The notes under the pieces: generated by a model
Told to the model about the DNA's origin: nothing
The model's database searches: none
Seen by the model: the letters and a program-made list of their open reading frames with translations, nothing else
Program-made: the position numbers and the translations under genes
Origin: Mytilus edulis
Taxonomy: Eukaryota; Mollusca; Bivalvia; Mytilida; Mytilidae
Length of the DNA stretch: 64,000 nt
NCBI RefSeq assembly: GCF_963676685.1
Contig: NC_092349.1
Location: 42,423,426 to 42,487,425 of the forward strand
Direction: 5' to 3'
Shown here: positions 44,301 through 54,160 of the stretch, piece by piece
Position numbering within the stretch: the first letter of the stretch is position 1
How the letters are laid out: each line of letters starts with the position of its first letter

Positions 44301-46438
44301 TTTGGTGGTGCGCCTGTCAAATGCGGAACGTATAGATAAGGTAATAGCTAACAGGTGAATATACTATTGGTATCGGTATCGGATTAGACCCGGAACTTGT
44401 TAATTATTGGCAATATTAATTACAAATGTATGTGGAAAACAAAAGGGTCTGGAGTGGTGTAATTTTTAATCTACACCATTGTCCTATATTAGTTATATAT
44501 AGAGTTGAATTCTTTGATTTGCGGTTTTTACCCGATGACGGCTGACAAATTGGACCTCGTAATTTTAGTATTAATTATAGATATGTAAGATGAAGTAACG
44601 CAGACCGAAGTCTTATTGTCATATTCTTCATTTCAAGTCTCGGTGAGGTGAATGCGATTAGCATTGTCACCAAATTTTGAATATCATTCAGTGAGCAGAC
44701 ATCGCCTATATACATGTAAACGTGAAGTAAAAGAAGAATATTAACTTTGGAAGATCTTTAGTGGAGTCTACTCCTTCGAATAGAAGAAAGGGTCGACGAG
44801 GAGAGAACAGTTGCTTCCCATAGGATATCAGAATATCTGTTGGAAAACAAGCCCGTCTAAATTCTTTGAGAGTCAATTCAGCAAGATTGTTTTTTTTTTA
44901 TAACAAACCTCCACAATCTGATATCTCCTGGAATCCCTTGGCTTTAGCATCAGCCTCTGTTAGTGGCATTGCTGCAAAGTTATAAAAGTCCGTTTGACTT
45001 CTATAAATCTTCAAAAAATAATTCTTAAAAATTCATTTTTAAAGATGATATTTTTTTTCTTCATTTTTGTTAATGTATGATATATACGAACTCTGACTAT
45101 GAATATCATAATTTTAAACCTATAATCAAGAAAGTTACTCATTAGGTCGCTATATGTTACTTCAATTTATTTTAATATAAAATACTCAATGGAGTACGTA
45201 TGAGTAGTGTAACAGCCTTCCATTCAAAACAAAAACATTAGACATGTGCTCTTAACCTGTTTCATGATATCTTCTAAAAGCTTATATCTAATATTGATAC
45301 TAGTATTGTAAAAACATCTTAATGAAAGAGCATATCACGAAACAGTTTTGGTTTCGGATACCAGATCAATATTTTCTTTCTTTTTTACTTCAAGGAAACA
45401 ATATATTCTTATTTTCATAATATAAGATAAAAAGTTGTTGTATGATTTCCCGGCCAATAGAAAACTATCCTCAGTAGAACAAAATATACGTAGATGTCAG
45501 CAACTATAGTATAGGTCACCGTTATCGTGTTTGACTGGCTTTGGTTCATCTAGCCAGTTGACAATACCTCTGGATTCTAATGTGATTTGTAGAAGTGCTT
45601 ACATTGGATGAATAGTAATTGGTGTCGTCTTAATAAACCTTGTGTGTTTATAATGCAAATTACAAAAAAAAAATACTAATAAAAAAAAAGGGAAAATTTT
45701 GTTCACCACAATTTGGTAAGAAAATGATGATTACTGGAGTATTCTATTTATTGTATATTTTGTCAATTGTACTCATCAGGAATGTATTACCCGTTTTTTT
45801 TCTTTGTTTTGGTGTGATATTTTAAGGAGGTTAGTGTGTATGTTCACATTGAATATTATAAATACTTTGCCGATTACCATGCTTTGTTTTTGATATTTTT
45901 GTTTGTTTGTTCGGTTTGGAGAATCTTCAGAATCTCATAAACATGTTTAACCCCGCCGCATTTTTGTGCCTGTCCCAAGTCAGGAGCCTCTGGCCTTTGT
46001 TAGTTTTGTATGATTTTTAACTTTAGTTTTTTGTGTATAATTTGGAGTTCGTTCATTATCACTGAACTAGTATATGTATTTGTTTAGGGGCCATCTGAAG
46101 GACGCCTCCAGGTGCGGGAATTTCTTGCTGCATTTAAGACCTATTGGTGACATTCTGCTGTTGTCTGTTCTATGGTCGGGTTGTTCTCTCTTTGACACAT
46201 TCCACATTTCCATTCTCATGCAATTTTATTAGGTATGTCATACTGGATGGGTCACATTTTTTTGTTTGATTACTCAATTTTGCACATTCTGTTGGTAATC
46301 TTTCTTATAAGCAACATATAACATCAACTTTAAAATCAGCTTGATCTTTGGAGTTAGGTTCCATTTGACATACGAATCTTGAGTATAAAGTTCCATTAGA
46401 ACAGTAATATCTACCTCTAAGGTTATCCCATGTGCCGT
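41325..46438 (-). CDS. incomplete gene of uncertain family, three exons including a 24-nt micro-exon
   Basis: Exons in transcript order: 46415-46438 (24 nt), 44909-44971 (63 nt), 41325-41425 (101 nt), all with AG/GT borders and matching phases. The joined reading starts GTWDNLRAMPLTEADAKAKG, then FQEISDCGDSSGLHGRRYVK, then DNDMALILIYDVQGYIAGIS followed by AA. The third exon ends in phase 0, so the protein continues. I could not find the following exon before the AACS start at 38042, nor the upstream signal-peptide exon. The pattern resembles an uncharacterised secreted invertebrate family with a YDVNGYIAGIQ-type motif; this is from memory and unverified. The mini-exon could instead read on past its donor for 44 codons to a stop at 46307-46309, which would make it the last exon of a different gene. 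The gene may be a fragment. Confidence 0.55.
41735..42480. repeat. 30-bp minisatellite, open on both strands
   Basis: The unit 'attgacaaaattgacttttg' + 'tctcaacaaa' repeats every 30 bp, with shorter and variant units. Because 30 is a multiple of three and the unit has no stops in several frames, ORFs of 262 and 246 codons (plus) and 129, 108 and 91 codons (minus) appear. Their repeated TFVSTKLTKL-type peptide is a by-product, not evidence of a gene. The array lies in the intron between exons 44909-44971 and 41325-41425. Confidence 0.93.
42481..42760. repeat. degenerate continuation of the 30-bp minisatellite
   Basis: The same vocabulary ('gacaaaattgacttttgtca', 'aatgaattttgtcatgacaa') continues at irregular spacing and in both orientations, giving many short hairpins such as TTTTGTCATGACAAAA. 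Confidence 0.8.
43130..44520 (+). repeat. diverged tandem segmental duplication
   Basis: Two blocks recur about 360 bp apart. One is 'tcgatccctaacatcactaa' (43211) and 'tcgatccctaacatgactga' (43589). The other is 'aattattggaaatattaatt' (44083) and 'aattattggcaatattaatt' (44402), each followed by 'ggaaaacaaaaggg/tcc'. No coding sequence is recognised. Confidence 0.6.
45945..46225 (+). repeat. interspersed repeat family B, near full copy
   Basis: Runs from 'atgtttaaccccgccgcatt' through 'gtttaggggccatctgaagg' to 'cattccacatttccattctc'. It lies between the micro-exon and exon 44909-44971. Confidence 0.85.
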
Positions 46439-46887
46439 CTAAAAAAGAAAAAAGAAAACGTAAAATTAAAATCTTTTCTAACATTGGTTTCTCATGACTC
46501 CCATTTGTATTTTGATCTTACTAAAATTATCTTTTGCATCGTAAAATACCATATATAATAACGTAATGAAAAATAAAATTTTAATCAATCAATGACTGAA
46601 ATAATCGTAACACCGCCTTTGTATATTGCAGCCATAATACATAATAGACCAACCAAGACATAAAAGTAGGAGGAAATCTCACTTGAATGACGGTCTTTTA
46701 GTTTATAAATAATAATACACGACCAATAAAGTAAAAACAAAATTTGTTTAAATCTAACTTTTATAATAGTTCGTTGTGATAATATCAAACGATAAGTGAC
46801 ACTGAAGTGGGTTTTTCAATCACCGACTTAATCATTTTGCTGTTCAAAAGCCAAAATGTCTATTGCAACAACCAAATGTAAAAAAGA

Positions 46888-47345
46888 ATATGTGGTATGA
46901 TTGCCAATGAGACAATTTTCCAACAAGAGACCAAAATGACACATAAATTAATAACTATAGGTAACCGGTCTTCAACAATGAGCAAGGCCCATACTGCATA
47001 GTCAGCTATAAAAGGCACCGACATGACAATGTAAAACAATTCAAATGAAAAAACTAACGGCCTTATTTATATAAAAAAAATGAACGAAAAACAAATATGT
47101 AACACATAAACAAACGACAGCCACTATATTACAGGCTCCTGACTTATGACATACACACATAATGTGGCGGGGTTAAACATGTTAGCGGGATTCCAACCCT
47201 TATCCTAACCTAGGACAGTGGTTTAACAATACAACATAAAAACGAACTATAAAAATCAGTTGAAAAAGGCTTAACTCATCCGATGGACAAAAATACAAGT
47301 GGACGTGGCTGGGTACTTGTGCATCCCAACAACAAAAAGACACTA
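46888..47345 (+). repeat. interspersed repeat family A, longest copy
   Basis: Runs from 'tggtatgattgccaatgaga' through 'gtggcggggttaaacatgtt' to 'gtggacgtggctgggtactt'. It is the reference for the other family A copies in this window. Confidence 0.85.
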
Positions 47346-47690
47346 GGAACATATCTGAGAGTATTCACAGTTAACTGACAGCTAGTTCAAAGCCACTAAC
47401 AACTAATATAAAAAATCATACATTTAAGGCTAAATTATCAATCTGTACACATCCAACATCCCAAAAAATTAGTGTACTGACGTCATAAACAGTCAGAGAA
47501 AAGTGCAAAGCCAAGATACAGGTATCGACAGATTGTAGATCCATGAATTTGTATATGTATGATAATATACTAGTAATATTTATTTGCTTTTAATTTACTG
47601 ATAACAAAATCAACATTTATACCAATAAAAACAATATTCAATGATCTCATTACAGTGTTGAATTGGTAACCTTTTATAATTAGTTTATTT

Positions 47691-48978
47691 AAAGGACCGA
47701 TAAATTTACCAGGATCATATCTAAAATTTCCGGATACGGTTAACAACATTTCCGTAGAAATTTAATGAGGTTGTGCTATCCCGTTTGAGATAAGTTTTCT
47801 ACAGGCACAACCTAACTTCAAAACCAAATCTTTATATCTATGGACAAATTTAGTAAAGGTTTTAAAAGCAATTATCTGTAATGACCAAAATTAGCTGGAA
47901 ATGCATGGTTGCATATTTTTTGAATTTCAACATAAATTTGAAGGACCTCCTAATATATGTTGAAAAAAATAACTTTGATTCATTGAAATGTTTTGGTTAC
48001 CATGGATACGGCATGCAAATTTTCCTTACTCCACATTTCCTGTGAAAATATAGCTAACATAGTTACTACAAAGATGTATTTTGATGCTTTCTCTAATAAA
48101 TAAATCTCCATTACTGGTTCCATTTATCAGTGTGATATCCAAATAATTCTTAAATTTGGAGAAAGAAAACTTTATGCAAAAAGAATAAGTTTGTTGTCCC
48201 ATGAAACTTAGTAATATGACCTAGATTCGGTCCAGCTCACTTATTTTTTTTTTATCACAAAAAAAAATATTTTGTCAAAATCAGAAGAATTAATTCTTTT
48301 TCCCATTTGGAAGAAAAAATATAAAACTACATATTTCAAAACAGTAATGTTATATGATGAAGTGAATCATTTGAAAAAGTATGACTGAATTCTAAGAACA
48401 TGCATTTCCAAGCTCCTATTTAAATAGTATGGTCCTTACAGAGAATTGGTATTAAGTGATTTATGGTAACGATATCCCTGGTTTAAGCATTTACCAGTTA
48501 TACATAGAAATATCTCTATATGTCGGAGCAATTTCCTAGATTTTTTACTTCAGTTATACAAATTCAAAATCATAAAGTTGTCAAATCCTACTTGAAATTC
48601 AACATTAAAAAATCTATATCATTTAAGTTGAACATATTTTAACAATTTAAATCTATTTCCAGAAGAAAATATGAACTTTTAGCTATTTGTTATTGGAAAG
48701 TATAATACTTCTGTTACATAAATATTGGCTATTTTTGACAATACAACGCGAAAGTTCAGAATTTTGGTTAATTTTTAGACGGTTTCAGTCTGAAACGGAA
48801 GAGTGGCCGCATTTATCTTCATTCATAATATTTATTTAATGACTAAATCAGTTAGAATATTTCACGTAAATAATTTAATCGACTGAAGTAGACACATAAG
48901 TGTTTAAAATAATGTCCAAAATCTTTCATCAGATGAACTTGGAAGTTTGAGGCCAAAATCGGTCCTTACCGGACCTAC
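47691..48978. mobile_element. possible 1.3-kb non-autonomous element
   Basis: The edges carry 'aaaggaccgataaatt' and, mirrored, 'aatcggtccttaccgg'. No transposase or other coding sequence is recognisable inside. The boundaries are tentative. Confidence 0.4.
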
Positions 48979-49439
48979 TCCTTTGCCATTTATATTTGTA
49001 ACTGACATAACTATTTAAATATATTGCATCGAATGAATTGTCAGGGCTAAATGAACAAAGTTGTGTCGAAAGACCATATGCAGACGTACGTTTAAGCTTT
49101 TTAAAATTCGTTCCGAGTATACACAGTGTAATAACTCACTGCATGCTTTCAAGTATTCAATTCAGAATTGAATGCTTCTTTTTGTAACTTCATTTCAAAT
49201 TAAATTTTATATTATTGCTCTTACATGTGTACTTTTGTAGTACTTAGATTTAGGACTGATAATGTACCTTTGCAATGTAAAACTGTTTAAATACTTCAAA
49301 ACTGTGGTACTTTTTCTAAAGGTTAGTTTGACGTTTTTGGTTTGTACTTTAAGCTGAAAGTAATAGTTCTACACTTTTACAGAAATTTAAACTATTAGTA
49401 ATATTACTTTTTAATACTGTTGGATTGTTTTGTGTGATA

Positions 49440-49745
49440 TCCGTTTGACGTGGCTCGGTACTTATACATCCCGTCAATGTGTTTGTATTGTCTTTCATTT
49501 TTTGGTGGTGTGTTTTGTATATGCGACTTTTTGTATTTCTTTGGTTCTTATAACGTGACTCTGTACTTTAAAAGATCCCGTCAGTATGGTATTGTTCTAT
49601 TTTATGTCATAATGATATATTTCTATTATGAATTACATAATACGTTGAACCACAAACGTCACAATCATTCAATAGTCCATTTTCATATACATTTCCCTTT
49701 CCGTAGTCGGTTCCGTCTTTTATTATCTTAAGTCGTAGTGGAATT
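49440..49745 (-). repeat. repeat with 'cccgtca ... acgtgg' motif, copy 1 (reverse)
   Basis: The reverse complement contains 'gacgggatgtataagtacag'-like blocks twice, the same block found at 52110-52145, 61770-61800 and 63590-63640. The 93-codon plus ORF over it is chance. Confidence 0.65.
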
Positions 49746-50140
49746 AACTATTTGTGGATTCTTATAATTTCCATATAACTTTTGGACTATTTTAAATCTC
49801 GGTCTATTTTTGAAATTTATTCTTACATACTTTTGATTTTTTTTAACCCTGTATGCTAACATTGCCTATGTGAAATTTTAAAATTGTTTGTATACGTGTA
49901 CATTGATCGACAAATATATGTGACGTATAAAATTTTCTGACGTCATACACGCAAATCAATGAATGTATTTGTAGATAGATGTTTTTTGTTCTGTTAAATT
50001 GTTCCTTTTAAAATTGTTACACGATGATGACTGTCGTACCCATATTTTGACAATTTTTTTATTGTGTCTGTTTAGTTAAAGCATCATTGTAAATATAACG
50101 GAATTTGATGAGACTGTCATCAAAATGAGAGGGTTAGCGC
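49746..50140. other. AT-rich DNA, nothing recognised
   Basis: No exon, RNA gene or repeat boundary could be supported. Confidence 0.4.
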
Positions 50141-50149
50141 TATGAAACC

Positions 50150-50345
50150 AGTCTTAATCCACCATTTTCTACATTTGAAAATGCCTGTACCAAGTCAGGA
50201 ATATGACAGTTCTTGTCCATTCGTTTTTGATGTGTTTTGTTATTTGATTTTGCAATGTGATTATGGACTTTCCGAATTGATTTTCCTCTAAGTTCAGTAT
50301 TTTTGTGATTTTACTTTTTACAGGACTGGTACACCAAAATTCTAC
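50150..50345 (+). repeat. interspersed repeat fragment shared with 30600-30785 and 61370-61570
   Basis: Carries 'atccaccattttctacattt', 'gcctgtaccaagtcaggaat' and 'cagtatttttgtgattttac', in the order also seen reversed at 61370-61570. Confidence 0.7.
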
Positions 50346-50744
50346 AGGGGTTGTGAACCAGTTTAGTATCTTAGATATTTATGCTTTCAAAAAAATAATC
50401 CATTTTTTTCAAGTCTTGTATTTTTCTTGTAAACATGTTATGTTTGTTTTCTAGTCCGTCAGGGTTTCACTTTTTAAAAATAATGTAAAATAAACTACCA
50501 ATTTGTGATAAAAATAAACTAAATAATATGATTGCACATTTATACATGTTATACTACTACACTACAGAGGTACGGAGCTGGTATTTCTTATTTGTATCAC
50601 TAATCTAATCCTGTAAATAAAAAGATTCTAAAATAAGAACATTTGTTATCTATAGTTTTGAAGTACTACATCACCACTAAAATATTTTAAGCAAATGTCA
50701 ACATTGGATTCTGGTCCATGATCTCTCCGATCTCATGTGTCCTT

Positions 50745-50880
50745 TAGACTTAAGTGACCTATCTTCGTTACCCTTAACCGATCTATCTTCGCTATTCTTA
50801 ACCAACATATCTTCGCTATTCTAAGTCGACTTATCTTTGCTATCCTTAACCGATATATCTTCGCTATCCTTAGCCGAAGG
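50745..50880 (-). repeat. 24-bp minisatellite
   Basis: 'atcttcg' recurs every 24 bp at 50761, 50785, 50809, 50833 (as atctttg) and 50857. The period is a multiple of three, so the minus strand reads a repeated RLRIAKI peptide that is not a gene. Confidence 0.85.
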
Positions 50881-51345
50881 GCCAAGTGAGCTTTTCTTAT
50901 CACTTGGCGTCCGTCTTCTGTCGTCGTCGTTAATTTTATACGTTTTGAACTTCTTCTAGAGAACCACTGAATGGAATGAATCAAAACATGACATGAATGT
51001 TCCTTATGAGGTGCTGACCAAGTGTTGTTACTTTGTAGTCGATCCATCATCTAAGATGGCCGCCAGCGGGGGACTTAGTTTAACATAGGACCCTATGGGA
51101 AATGCATACAAATGACTTCTTTTAGAGAACCACTAAATGGAATCAAACCAAACATAGCACGAATGTTCCTTATGAGGTGCTGACCAAGTGTTGTTACTTT
51201 GTAGCCGATCCACCATCCAAGATGGCCGCCAGCGGGGGACTTAGTTTAACATAGGACCCTATGGGAAATGCATACAATGACTTCTTTTAGAGAACCGCTG
51301 AATGAATTGAAATCAAACATGCCATTGGCATGAATGTTCCTTATG
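50881..51345 (+). repeat. ~166-bp tandem array with CTTGGCC hairpin edge
   Basis: It starts with 'gccaagtgagcttttcttat' and 'ccgtcttctgtcgtcgtcgt', the same kind of terminus as the array at 27341-29118 but reversed. Then 'agagaaccactgaatgg'-type starts are seen at 50958, 51124 and 51289, with 'aagatggccgccagcggggg' in two units. Confidence 0.85.
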
Positions 51346-52114
51346 AGGTGTTGACTAAGGCCGTGTTCACATTGACCTAAACTCGGTGTTGTGTTAGTGT
51401 AACACACACATAAACTAAACATAGTAACGTTCCCATTGATAAAACTCAATGTTTACATGTAGTTTAAATCATGTTTTGTCTACATGCAGTCGATAGTCGA
51501 AGTAGGCGTTGTGTAGGTTAAGTGTACACAAAACTAGGCATTCAGAACTTTAATTTTCCCATGTGTATTTATAAAAGAAACGATTTTTATACGATCGTCA
51601 AAATTTTGACGGGACGTATTATGGTATACAAATGTCCGGTGTCCGTCCGTCCCTCTGTCCCACTTTAGATTAAAGTTTTTGGTTAAGGTAGTTTTTGATG
51701 GAGTTAAAGTCCAACCAACTTCAAACTTAGTACACATGTTCCCTATGCTATGATCTTTTTAAATATAATGCCAAATTAGAGTTTTTACCCCAATTTCACG
51801 GTTCACTGAACCATAGAAAATGATAGTGCGAGTGGGGCATCCGTGTTCTGTGGACATATTCTTGTTTTAATTTTTTCTCGCCTACATGCGCGTACTGCAG
51901 TGTCAACAATTTTTAAATGTTTGTGACCAATGATATTTGGTATGCATTGTACTGGCATTGGTCTAATTTCCGTGAAGATGTGATGTCGGCCAACCGCCCA
52001 TGCCCGATGGGATGTAGAAGTACATAGCCACGTCATGTAACAAAGAAACACGAAAGGCATATAGCAAAAATGAAAGACACGAATACACAATTTTTACAAT
52101 AGAACAGTAACACA

Positions 52115-52890
52115 ATGACGGGATGTATAAGTACAGAGCGACGCCAAATGGATATCACCAAAAACAGACTAAACAGTATAAGTAATATACTAGCTAAAAG
52201 AATACTTTCAGTTACTTCAAATGAAAACATTAATCTTATCATAAATGGACAACATATTAAAGAAAGTACATGTGAAAAGGTTCTAGGTATTTTTGCTGAT
52301 ACATCTCTATCTTGGTCTTTTCATATTGATTATATAATCACAAAAAGTTTACTCTTCTTTAGCTTTACTAAAAAGGATAAAGAAAAATTTAAATCACAAA
52401 GCCAAACAAATGTGCTATAATGCTTACGTTTTACCTCACTTATATTATTTTTGTTCAATATGGGGAATTGCAATAACTTTCTATTAGATAGTTAATTAAA
52501 ACTGCAAGAATGAGTTCAGACGAACATGATTACACCAAAGCATGGCTTAGCTCCAGAATATATGTCCAGTCTTATGTTATCAGCTTCTGCAAACCCAAAA
52601 AAAAACAATACGAGATTTTAGTCTTCATATAATTTTATAAATCCAAAAGAAAATACAGAGTTGTATAATATTGTTTAAAATTGTTGTTTGATTGTATTGC
52701 TTGACCTTTATGGGTGTTATTTTGCAATAAAGATTTGATTTATAATTCTAGTTTCTCGTACAATGGACCAAAAGTATGGAATGCTCTTCCTCATTCAATA
52801 AAAAAAAATAATACACACTCAGTATTCGAATTTTACCATGATATTTGTACATTAATGCCATATAATAATTGTTCATTGTATTACATTTTT
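52115..52890 (+). pseudogene. decayed non-LTR retrotransposon reverse transcriptase fragment
   Basis: The reading contains LIINGQHIKES, then KVLGIFADTSLSWSFHIDYI, typical of the region after the RT palm in LINE elements. The frame shifts near 52385, where NHKAKQMCYNAYVLPHLYYF continues in another frame. Then APEYMSSLMLS, and FSYNGPKVWNALPHSIKKNN at 52757-52816. A short segment ending 'gcaataaagatttga' (52680-52740) looks like a separate LINE 3' end interrupting it. The frameshift, the stops and the missing endonuclease and catalytic regions show it is dead. Confidence 0.75.
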
Positions 52891-53083
52891 ATTTATCGTT
52901 ATTATTTAATATGTATTGTTCATTTTTAATGAAATTATTATTGTAATTAAGAGAGCTGTATTGAAAATTGGTGTAATCCAAATAAGTTACTCTCTCTAAA
53001 TCATTATTATTATTATTAATTATAATGACACGTTATAAAGATGATAAACAACGTCAGTACCCAGAAGCTGTGTATTTATTTAT

Positions 53084-53990
53084 TCTACATTGGCTAGAGG
53101 TATAGTGGTAGGGTTGCGATCTCACAAAACATGTTTAATATCGCCGCATGTTTGCGCCTGGCTCAAGTCAAGAGGAACTTGGCCTTTGTATTAAGGGCAT
53201 ACGGTTACAGGGGAGGTAATGACGTTGCTAACGTAAATTGTTATTTTCGCGACGTCAAACTACAACTTATCGGGCAAACATTCAGTTTTCGACTGATTTT
53301 TAGCATTCAAACTTATTTAACTTGAAAACGAGTTCTTTGGACCCCTCTTTTTTAAAACGCTATTTGGTTTGATTACGTAAGACGATAGTGTGTGCAAATT
53401 TTCATGAAAACGTAAATAGTGCAATTTTTTTAAATTGAATAAATATACAGCAAAAAATGATGTTTTTTTTCTACATTCGTTAATATTTGATAAATATGAG
53501 TAATTTGAAAAAAACAAATTGCACCAATTTAAACTACATTTATATAAAACAGAATTTACGAATCATTTAACAAAAACAGCTTGTGTTTATCTTTTAATAC
53601 AAAAAAGTTAATGTATTTCTGTCAAATGGAAAAATACGTCCCCAAATTCGAATTTTGAGCAAATTTATCAAATTTCAACCTCATTTTACCAAAAAAAGTA
53701 GCACATGTAGGTATACTTTTTATTAGATATTTGATTTAATCAGACAAAAAATAGCCTATGTGCAAATTGTCAGCAAACTGTAAATATGGAATCAAAACTG
53801 TATCGTATGCCCTTAAAGTCTTGCATGTATTTTTAATCTTAGTTTATTTATATGTTTTGGAGCTTAGTATGACGTCCATCTTCACTGAACTAGTACACAT
53901 TTTTATTGGTGACCTTCGGCTGTTGTCTGCTCTTCGGTCGGCTTGTTGTCTCTTTGGCATATTCCCAATTTCCATTCTCAATTTTATTTA
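53084..53990 (+). repeat. interspersed repeat family B copy split by a TTAA element
   Basis: The left part, 53084-53190, ends 'aggaacttggcctttgta'. The right part, 53817-53990, resumes 'agtcttgcatgtatttttaa' and goes on to 'cccaatttccattctcaatt'. Uninterrupted copies (10525-10795, 45945-46225) show that the two parts join. Confidence 0.85.
53191..53816. mobile_element. TTAA-flanked MITE, piggyBac-type ends
   Basis: Starts TTAAGGGCATACGGTTACAG and ends CTGTATCGTATGCCCTTAA, giving TIRs of about 16-19 bp with TTAA duplicated at both borders (53191-53194, 53813-53816). The 626-bp interior has no transposase. TTAA targeting is the hallmark of piggyBac transposases, so mobilisation in trans is likely. 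Confidence 0.88.
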
Positions 53991-54150
53991 AGACCATCGT
54001 ATATAATAAGAAGATACGATATGAATGCCAAATGAGACAACTCTCCATCAAAGTCACAATTTGTAAAAGAAAAAAACACTAAATATAACGGTCTTCAACA
54101 CGGAGCCTTAGCTAGTTTGAAATTTTACACTGAAAAAGTACTTTTAGAAA

Positions 54151-54156
54151 TTTATT
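54151..54156 (-). promoter_or_regulatory. candidate poly(A) signal of the C4-like gene
   Basis: AATAAA on the minus strand begins only 4 nt after the stop codon, which would give a 3' UTR of some 20-35 nt. Later signals cannot be excluded. Confidence 0.35.
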
Positions 54157-54160
54157 TAAG

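Noticed and set aside
49450..49731. 93-codon plus ORF with hydrophobic stretches
   Set aside because: Reverse strand of a dispersed 'gacgggatgtataag' repeat; T-rich codons give spurious hydrophobicity.
50733..51050. 105-codon minus ORF with RLRIAKI repeats
   Set aside because: The repeats come from the 24-bp minisatellite, whose period keeps one frame open.
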